From Prochlorococcus sp. AG-686-P16 (lineage in GTDB: Bacteria; Cyanobacteriota; Cyanobacteriia; PCC-6307; Cyanobiaceae), in the NCBI GenBank assembly GCA_003208695.1, contig QCVY01000029.1:1-11243 (forward strand): a stretch of 11,243 bases of DNA. The letters are read 5' to 3'. Positions 6,875 to 11,243 of this stretch are shown here, piece after piece. The notes under the pieces were generated by a model, which was not told where the DNA came from, ran no database searches, and worked only from the letters and a program-made list of their open reading frames with translations. Made by a program: the position numbers and the translations under genes. Position 1 is the stretch's first letter. Each line of letters starts with the position of its first letter.

Positions 6875-7018
6875 ATGAAAAAGTATGATTTAAAAGAAAG
6901 TAATTATGTTACTTCTGACCCAGTAGAAAGTTATTTTGAGTGTATTTCTAGTTGTGATATTTCTGATGGTATTTGTATCTCTCAATGTGTAGAAATACTT
7001 AGAGATGATGAAAGTTAG
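6875..7018 (+). CDS. 47-residue protein with twin CX3C motif
   Basis: A short open frame beginning at ATG 6875 and ending at TAG 7016-7018. The product has a polar N-terminus with D-P-V-E-S-Y-F-E-C, then four cysteines at 23, 27, 34 and 38 (C-x3-C, x6, C-x3-C), and an acidic C-terminus. The cysteine spacing places each pair one helical turn apart on two short helices, which fits a helical hairpin held by disulfides or a bound metal. It resembles small Prochlorococcus/Synechococcus proteins I recall with an S-Y-F-E-C start, but no function is known to me. It is convergent with the HtrA gene, with only seven bases between stops. A 166-base upstream gap leaves room for its own promoter. Confidence 0.65.
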   Translation: MKKYDLKESNYVTSDPVESYFECISSCDISDGICISQCVEILRDDES

Positions 7019-7025
7019 AAATTTA

Positions 7026-8174
7026 TTATCTTGATAAATTAGTAATATCAGTCGGTTTAACATTTAATTTAATTATTTTATTTTTTCTTTTTAAGGTTAT
7101 TTTTATAGATTCATTAATTCCGTTTTCACTTATTGCATTGATTACATCAGAAGAATTATTAATATTTGTTTTCCCCACTTTTAGGATTATGTCATCAATA
7201 AAGATTCCACTTTTTGCAGCAGGACTATTTGGAACAACGTATCCTACTTTTACGATACTTTTATTCGTCTCAAAGTAATTTTCGTCTATTAAGTTGATTC
7301 CGATCATGGGATGTATTACTTTCCCATTATTTATTAGTTGTGAAGCGATATTTTTAGCTTTATTTATTGGGATTGCAAAACTCAAGCCTGCCCCAGGACC
7401 TGATCTTATAAGAGTATTAATTCCAATTACTTCTCCCTTATTATTTAATAATGGCCCCCCAGAATTGCCAGGGTTTATTGCAGCGTCTGTCTGAATTAAC
7501 TCAAACTTTTTATCATATATTCCTAATTGTGAGACATTTCTATTTAAGTTACTAATTATTCCCAGAGTAACGGTATTTTCTAATCCATAAGGATTGCCAA
7601 CAGCTATTGCCCAATCACCAACTTCTATTTTCGTCGAGTCACCTAATATTGCTTTTGGCCAAGGCCCTTTACCTTCAAGCTTAATTACAGCTAGATCAGT
7701 AAGTAAATCTTGTCCTATTAACTTCCCTTTGTATTTTGCTCCATTAGATAAGCCAACTATTAACTTTTCAGATCCATTTACAACATGAGCATTAGTCATT
7801 ACGAGACCATCACCGAATATAAAGCCACTTCCCTGGCTTTGTTCTATCCGTGGGCGATTTTCGGGAGGTAATTGTAATCCAAAGAATCTTTCAAAATATG
7901 GATCTATGAAAATTCTTGAATCTCTAGACAATTGTTTATTTTTAACAACTCGTTGAGTGTCAATAGTAACTACTGAAGCCCCTGTTTTTTTAACTGCTTT
8001 TGTTATGAAAGATATATTTGAAATTTTAGATTCTTCATCAAAATTTTGATTTATTATCGGCTGAGATATTACATTAGATTTATTAATTAGGCCAAGTGAT
8101 ATGTAAGATAGAAAAAATAATTTTTTAAAAGAGAATTTTAAAAATTCAGTATGAATTATTGCTTGTAAAAACAT
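7026..8174 (-). CDS. htrA: HtrA/Deg-family serine protease with one PDZ domain
   Basis: An envelope or lumen protease for damaged proteins, 382 residues. The N-terminus has two lysines (17-18) followed by a hydrophobic stretch (19-30), consistent with a signal peptide or anchor. The chymotrypsin-like domain (about 55-275) carries the full triad: His130 in T-N-A-H-V-V, Asp160 in D-L-A-V-I, and Ser238 in G-N-S-G-G-P. One PDZ domain follows (about 285-375, with S-P-A-A-K-S-G-I), as in cyanobacterial HhoA/HhoB/HtrA, which have one PDZ rather than the two of DegP. Deg proteases in cyanobacteria act in light and heat stress and in protein quality control. The ATG at 8172-8174 is the only good start before the hydrophobic segment. 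It diverges from the DUF2973-type gene across 146 bases. Confidence 0.93.
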   Translation of the reverse strand: MFLQAIIHTEFLKFSFKKLFFLSYISLGLINKSNVISQPIINQNFDEESKISNISFITKAVKKTGASVVTIDTQRVVKNKQLSRDSRIFIDPYFERFFGLQLPPENRPRIEQSQGSGFIFGDGLVMTNAHVVNGSEKLIVGLSNGAKYKGKLIGQDLLTDLAVIKLEGKGPWPKAILGDSTKIEVGDWAIAVGNPYGLENTVTLGIISNLNRNVSQLGIYDKKFELIQTDAAINPGNSGGPLLNNKGEVIGINTLIRSGPGAGLSFAIPINKAKNIASQLINNGKVIHPMIGINLIDENYFETNKSIVKVGYVVPNSPAAKSGIFIDDIILKVGKTNINNSSDVINAISENGINESIKITLKRKNKIIKLNVKPTDITNLSR

Positions 8175-8320
8175 TCGAACATCTTTATTAGATATATTAA
8201 TGGTAATAATATAAATAGTTGAAATTATTTGGTAAGTATGGGAATTTGTTGCTTCAAAATATCTAAATTTATTTTTTTCGAGCTATTATAGATTTTAAGT
8301 AATAATAGATCAATAAAGCA

Positions 8321-8584
8321 ATGTCTTTCTTATTCCCAATTATTTATTCAGCTGCCCTAACTTATTTAGTGTGGAAAGCTTTTAAAGTAATGTCAAATGG
8401 TTGGGGGGCACTTGATAAACAACCAAATAGACCTTTCAATACAAATATCCAAGAAAAAAAATATACTATTCATCCTGAACTTCTTGATAAATCTGGAAAT
8501 ATAACGCAAGAAGAATTACTTACAGTTAGGTTTTCTAATGATACAGATTCAACTCTGGAAGAAAAAGGCACTACAACTGATTAA
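8321..8584 (+). CDS. DUF2973-type small cyanobacterial membrane protein
   Basis: An 87-residue protein with one N-terminal membrane helix (about 3-24) and a soluble C-terminal part. The segment H-P-E-L-L-D-K-S-G-N (51-60) followed by E-E-L-L-T-V-R-F (64-71) is the recognisable core of the cyanobacterial DUF2973 family as I recall it. The function is unknown; a thylakoid or plasma membrane location is inferred from the helix. The C-terminal 15 residues are acidic, Thr-rich and probably disordered. It is the first gene of a likely two-gene unit, with the next gene starting 30 bases downstream. Upstream, TATTAT at 8284-8289 could be a -10 element, but no -35 box is clear. Confidence 0.8.
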   Translation: MSFLFPIIYSAALTYLVWKAFKVMSNGWGALDKQPNRPFNTNIQEKKYTIHPELLDKSGNITQEELLTVRFSNDTDSTLEEKGTTTD

Positions 8585-8614
8585 ATTCATTTGATAAATT
8601 TATAAGGTAAAAAA

Positions 8615-8998
8615 TTGGAATTAAGAACAAAGATTGTCTCAGGAGTAATTAGAACCCTGAAATTACCGCCTAGATTTCGTCTTAAAATGGTTAAAGAAGA
8701 TCCTGTTAGACTTGAATTAAGTCTGACTCCCTCTTATGGAAAAAATCCAGTAGTAGTTGGAATAGTTGAGTCTCTTGATTTAGTTGCTAGAAGGGATAGA
8801 GAAGGCAGAATGCCAAGAGATCTACAAGGTACTTGGGATTGGACTGTAAGACATGGCAAAGTAAGTACTGGAGGTTGGAATCCAATGCTCAAAGAAGCAC
8901 TTCAAACTATGTTTGAGACTGGATTGCCTGCGATAATATATGAAGAATTAACTGGAGACGAATATAAGCCGGTCGATGGATTAAGACATGTTAGATAA
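8615..8998 (+). CDS. Conserved cyanobacterial hypothetical protein
   Basis: A 127-residue soluble protein with no membrane helix and no signal peptide. It is rich in Arg and Lys in the first half. It reads as a compact alpha/beta domain: V-R-L-E-L-S-L and V-V-V-G-I-V-E-S-L-D-L form strands, and a Trp-rich D-L-Q-G-T-W-D-W-T-V segment (about 69-78) precedes a helix (about 90-106). I cannot assign a named family or activity. The TTG start is supported by an AAGG sequence seven bases upstream (8604-8607), one of the clearer ribosome binding sites here. Closeness to the DUF2973-type gene (30 bases) and to the hli gene (69 bases downstream) suggests a photosynthetic-cell role, which is inference. 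Confidence 0.75.
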   Translation: MELRTKIVSGVIRTLKLPPRFRLKMVKEDPVRLELSLTPSYGKNPVVVGIVESLDLVARRDREGRMPRDLQGTWDWTVRHGKVSTGGWNPMLKEALQTMFETGLPAIIYEELTGDEYKPVDGLRHVR

Positions 8999-9067
8999 AT
9001 CATTAATTATTTTCCATAAATTTAACCTTCAAACGCTAAAATATTCTTAAATAGCCACTAATCTATT

Positions 9068-9214
9068 ATGAATGAAGATAATCAACCAAGATTTGGTTTT
9101 GTCAACTTTGCCGAAACTTGGAATGGAAGAATGGCAATGATGGGAATATTGATAGGTTTAGGTACAGAATTGATTACCGGACAAAGTATTTTAAGACAAA
9201 TTGGGATTGGTTAG
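9068..9214 (+). CDS. hli: High-light-inducible protein (single-helix Hli/Scp)
   Basis: A 48-residue single-helix chlorophyll-binding protein of the LHC-like superfamily, which acts in thylakoids in photoprotection and in chlorophyll handling during photosystem II repair. The chlorophyll-binding signature E-T-W-N-G-R-M-A-M-M-G is intact (residues 16-26), with Glu16 and Asn19/Arg21 as pigment ligand and ion-pair residues. One membrane helix covers about 16-37, and the C-terminus G-Q-S-I-L-R-Q-I-G is typical of picocyanobacterial members. The length matches the short Prochlorococcus group. It lies 69 bases after the 127-residue gene. A possible -10 element TATTCT at 9042-9047 would give a short leader. 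Expression is expected to rise under light stress by family knowledge; the sequence itself shows no regulator site. Confidence 0.92.
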   Translation: MNEDNQPRFGFVNFAETWNGRMAMMGILIGLGTELITGQSILRQIGIG

Positions 9215-9242
9215 AACTTTTATAAGAAGTATCTAATTACCA

Positions 9243-9569
9243 TCATTTGATTTCTTCTGCTTTTACTTCAATTGTAGTTTCACTTGGTTTTTGTAAACTA
9301 TCAGCGCTATTAGGATTTATATCTTCTAACTCTGCACCACAATTCATACAGGTATTATGAATTCCTAATGATATAGTGCCACATTTATTACAAGTATTTA
9401 CTTTTGACTTTAAGGAATTAAAACTTATCAATAAAATCAAAAATATTAAAAGGGGAACTAAAAATACAAGTAATAAAAGATTTCCGATAAGACTTAAAAA
9501 AAAGTTAAATCCAAAAAGGGCAATTAATATTAAAAAGATTAAAGAATAGGTAACTAAACTTTTGTTCAT
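9243..9569 (-). CDS. Two-helix membrane protein with C-terminal zinc ribbon
   Basis: A 108-residue protein. Two closely spaced hydrophobic helices (about 7-25 and 29-50) form a membrane hairpin. A zinc ribbon follows with Cys60-x2-Cys63 and Cys74-x2-Cys77. The final 30 residues are acidic and Ser/Glu-rich, probably flexible. I know no specific function; membrane-tethered zinc ribbons often serve in protein interaction or assembly. The ATG is 32 bases after the end of the BrkB-like gene on the same strand, so the two are probably co-transcribed. It converges with hli, with 28 bases between stops and no clear hairpin terminator. Confidence 0.75.
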   Translation of the reverse strand: MNKSLVTYSLIFLILIALFGFNFFLSLIGNLLLLVFLVPLLIFLILLISFNSLKSKVNTCNKCGTISLGIHNTCMNCGAELEDINPNSADSLQKPSETTIEVKAEEIK

Positions 9570-9601
9570 TTTAGAAAAGGAAACATATCATTCTTTTAGA
9601 A

Positions 9602-10513
9602 TTAATTTTTTCTACTCCTGCGTGTTAAAGACATACTAGCTATAACTACACTCCAACATTGTCCAAAATATAAAATAACGCCTAGTAGCCAAACCCATAA
9701 AGTTAGTACTAAAAAACCTCCAATAAAACCATATGCTTGAAATCTTGCCCCAAGGGAAAGAATACTTTTACTTACTGCTAAATTAAGAGTAGTTAATCCA
9801 ATTCCAATCAGAATTGCACCGGGTATTAGTGGTCTTAAAGGAACTTTTCTGCTCGGCAATAGTGCTTGAAGTAATAAGGCCATTAATGAAAACCCCACCA
9901 GTGGTAAAGCAAATTGACCAACTTGTAAGAGTGGTAATTTTATAATAAATTCGGAAAAATAATTATTATAATTTGATATATTTTCTAAAACAGTAGTTGG
10001 AATCATTCTTAGATTTGCACTGATTTGATCTAACACCATTAAAAAACCTATGAAAAATACTATTAAGAAAGCTTCAATTCTGTTCCTAAGAAATCTTGAT
10101 GCTTGCTCTTGCCAGGCAGAGTTAATTCTTCTCGAAGGGAGTTCGTCTTCCCATAGCCTATCTGAGCCTCTTTGAAGTGATAAGTAAGCGTTGCCGGCAG
10201 TAAAAAGTAAAAACATAGCTCCTAAAATACCTGCGCCAAAGCCTTGGTCAATTAATTTGAATAATGTCGTTTCAACTAATTCAACAACCGATGGAGGTAA
10301 AATTTGAGCAGCAACAGATATTATTTGTTGATCTAAACCTTCTTGCTTTCCTAGAAACCAGGAAGCTATTGAAAGAGAAATAAGTAGTATTGGAAAGAAT
10401 GACTGAAGAGTGTAATAGGCAAAAGCAGCGCTTAAATCAATACAATCCGATTTACTCCATCTTTCACAAGCTCCCCATAAACTTTTAATAATCCATGTGG
10501 TACTTCGCTGCAT
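9602..10513 (-). CDS. YihY/BrkB-family inner-membrane protein
   Basis: A polytopic membrane protein of 303 residues from the ATG at 10513; a TTG at 10528 would add five residues and has AGGA seven bases upstream, so the start is undecided. The family features are clear: an amphipathic N-terminal region, then D-L-S-A-A-F-A-Y-Y-T-L-Q-S-F-F-P at the start of helix 1, a second helix (G-I-L-G-A-M-F-L-L-F-T), the R-G-S-D-R-L-W segment, and four further helices ending with L-V-L-T-L-W-V-W-L-L and L-Y-F-G-Q-C-W. About six membrane helices is normal for the family. Members were wrongly named RNase BN or virulence factor BrkB; the transported substrate is not established. It sits between the inositol-monophosphatase gene (about 75-90 bases upstream) and the zinc-ribbon gene. 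Confidence 0.88.
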   Translation of the reverse strand: MQRSTTWIIKSLWGACERWSKSDCIDLSAAFAYYTLQSFFPILLISLSIASWFLGKQEGLDQQIISVAAQILPPSVVELVETTLFKLIDQGFGAGILGAMFLLFTAGNAYLSLQRGSDRLWEDELPSRRINSAWQEQASRFLRNRIEAFLIVFFIGFLMVLDQISANLRMIPTTVLENISNYNNYFSEFIIKLPLLQVGQFALPLVGFSLMALLLQALLPSRKVPLRPLIPGAILIGIGLTTLNLAVSKSILSLGARFQAYGFIGGFLVLTLWVWLLGVILYFGQCWSVVIASMSLTRRSRKN

Positions 10514-10600
10514 ATTAATTCTCTTCAAATACTTATCCTAATCTTATTTATTGTATCTAATAGGGATATTTTTCAAGTCTTTTATATATTTATGATGCAA

Positions 10601-11243
10601 CTATTTTTCTACTAATAACTTACCCCACGGTCTTAAGACTTTCATTTTTTCTTTTGTCCTTGAAGCAATTAAGGGAAAATTAGTATCTTGCAAATCTTGT
10701 TCCGCAGTTAAATGCATAGGGTTCATTTCTAACCATTCAATTGAACAATTTAGCTCCTCAAGTAATAGCCATGCTGCCGCAATATCCCATATTTTAGGAG
10801 TTGATTCAATAGCTCCAAATGTTTGTCCCATTGCAACGCTTGTTAAATTTAAACTAGATACACCAAGAAGTCTTATTTTCCCAGGAAATATAGAACTAGG
10901 ATCTTTTTGTAAAATTTTGATAGATCTACTGCATAAGGATACGCATTCACTTTTTTGAGTATTATTAATTTCAATTTTCTTGTTATTAAGCCAAACACCT
11001 TCTCCTTTGATTGCTACAAATTTTTTCTTTAATGTAGGAATGATTAAAAAGGAAGATTGAGGAGCACCATCTACAAATCTTGCTACCGAAATAGACCAAT
11101 ACGGAATTCCTGCAGCAAAATTTGTGGTCCCATCAAGTGGATCTACTATCCAATAAGCATTTGTATTAGGAACTATCTTTCCTCCCTCTTCACTAAGAAC
11201 CCCTTCATTTGGAGCAATTATAGATAGGGCTTCTACAATTGTT
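10601..11243 (-). CDS. Inositol monophosphatase family phosphatase (5' partial)
   Basis: A Mg2+-dependent sugar-phosphate or nucleotide phosphatase of the IMPase/FBPase/CysQ superfamily. The gene is read from beyond 11243; 213 residues are visible. The frame is continuous from the window edge to the stop, so an ATG at 10831 is only an internal methionine. All three metal-site motifs are present: S-E-E-G-G (visible 17-21), W-I-V-D-P-L-D-G-T-T-N-F (31-42) and W-D-I-A-A-A-W-L-L (152-160). The usual glycine-rich end of the last motif (E-A-G-G) is replaced by E-E-L-N-C. The C-terminal segment with P-L-I-A-S (190-194) is normal. The substrate (inositol phosphate, PAP/PAPS or histidinol phosphate) cannot be decided. 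The BrkB-like gene follows on the same strand. Confidence 0.92.
   Translation of the reverse strand, partial: TIVEALSIIAPNEGVLSEEGGKIVPNTNAYWIVDPLDGTTNFAAGIPYWSISVARFVDGAPQSSFLIIPTLKKKFVAIKGEGVWLNNKKIEINNTQKSECVSLCSRSIKILQKDPSSIFPGKIRLLGVSSLNLTSVAMGQTFGAIESTPKIWDIAAAWLLLEELNCSIEWLEMNPMHLTAEQDLQDTNFPLIASRTKEKMKVLRPWGKLLVEK

Noticed and set aside
7294..7788. Two plus-strand open frames of 66 and 64 codons
   Set aside because: Both are antisense to the catalytic part of the HtrA gene and have no domain or start signal.
9578..9586. GGAAACA similar to the loop motif of Yfr2-type cyanobacterial sRNAs
   Set aside because: Only one copy, no stem-loop around it and no promoter; expected by chance.
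9590..9610. ATTCT-TTT-AGAAT hairpin followed by T residues
   Set aside because: The T tract is on the plus strand while the genes there are on the minus strand; the stem is only five pairs and overlaps the BrkB stop.

Overview
The window is AT-rich (roughly one third G+C by eye), tightly packed, and reads as a chromosomal segment of a marine picocyanobacterium. A high-light-adapted Prochlorococcus is the best fit. The main evidence is a 48-residue high-light-inducible (Hli) protein with an intact chlorophyll-binding motif, a DUF2973-type protein, several very small proteins of picocyanobacterial type, few Shine-Dalgarno sequences, and the strong A/T bias at third codon positions. No mobile element, phage gene, CRISPR array, rRNA or tRNA was seen. 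The organism assignment is inference from style and gene families, not from a search.

Left part (2-3832, plus strand): three ion-transport genes lie head to tail with gaps of 9 and 18 bases. They are a DASS/SLC13-type permease carrying two internal RCK_C (TrkA-C) domains (5' end outside the window), a KtrB/TrkH-type cation channel subunit, and its KtrA-type NAD-binding regulatory partner. Together they probably couple Na+-dependent anion uptake and K+ uptake under nucleotide control.

Middle (3833-5012): a small-protein region. A ribbon-helix-helix DNA-binding protein (minus) abuts ktrA stop to stop. It diverges, across a 116-base spacer containing a near-perfect inverted repeat, from a lysine-rich hypothetical protein. 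Next come a Nif11-like 82-residue protein ending in Gly-Gly-Leu and a convergent 60-residue membrane protein that overlaps it.

5086-8174: an ABC-F type ATPase with two nucleotide-binding domains, a 47-residue protein with a paired CX3C motif that is missed by a length cutoff, and a convergent HtrA/Deg serine protease with one PDZ domain.

8321-9214 (plus): a DUF2973-type small membrane protein, a conserved 127-residue soluble protein and the Hli protein, which suggests a thylakoid or photosynthesis neighbourhood.

9243-11243 (minus): an inositol-monophosphatase family enzyme (5' end beyond the window), a YihY/BrkB membrane protein and a two-helix membrane protein with a zinc ribbon. They lie on one strand with short gaps and may form an operon.

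Most genes are ordinary core genes. The less-described material is the set of tiny proteins (47, 48, 60 and 82 residues) and the symmetric divergent promoter region at 4141-4257.
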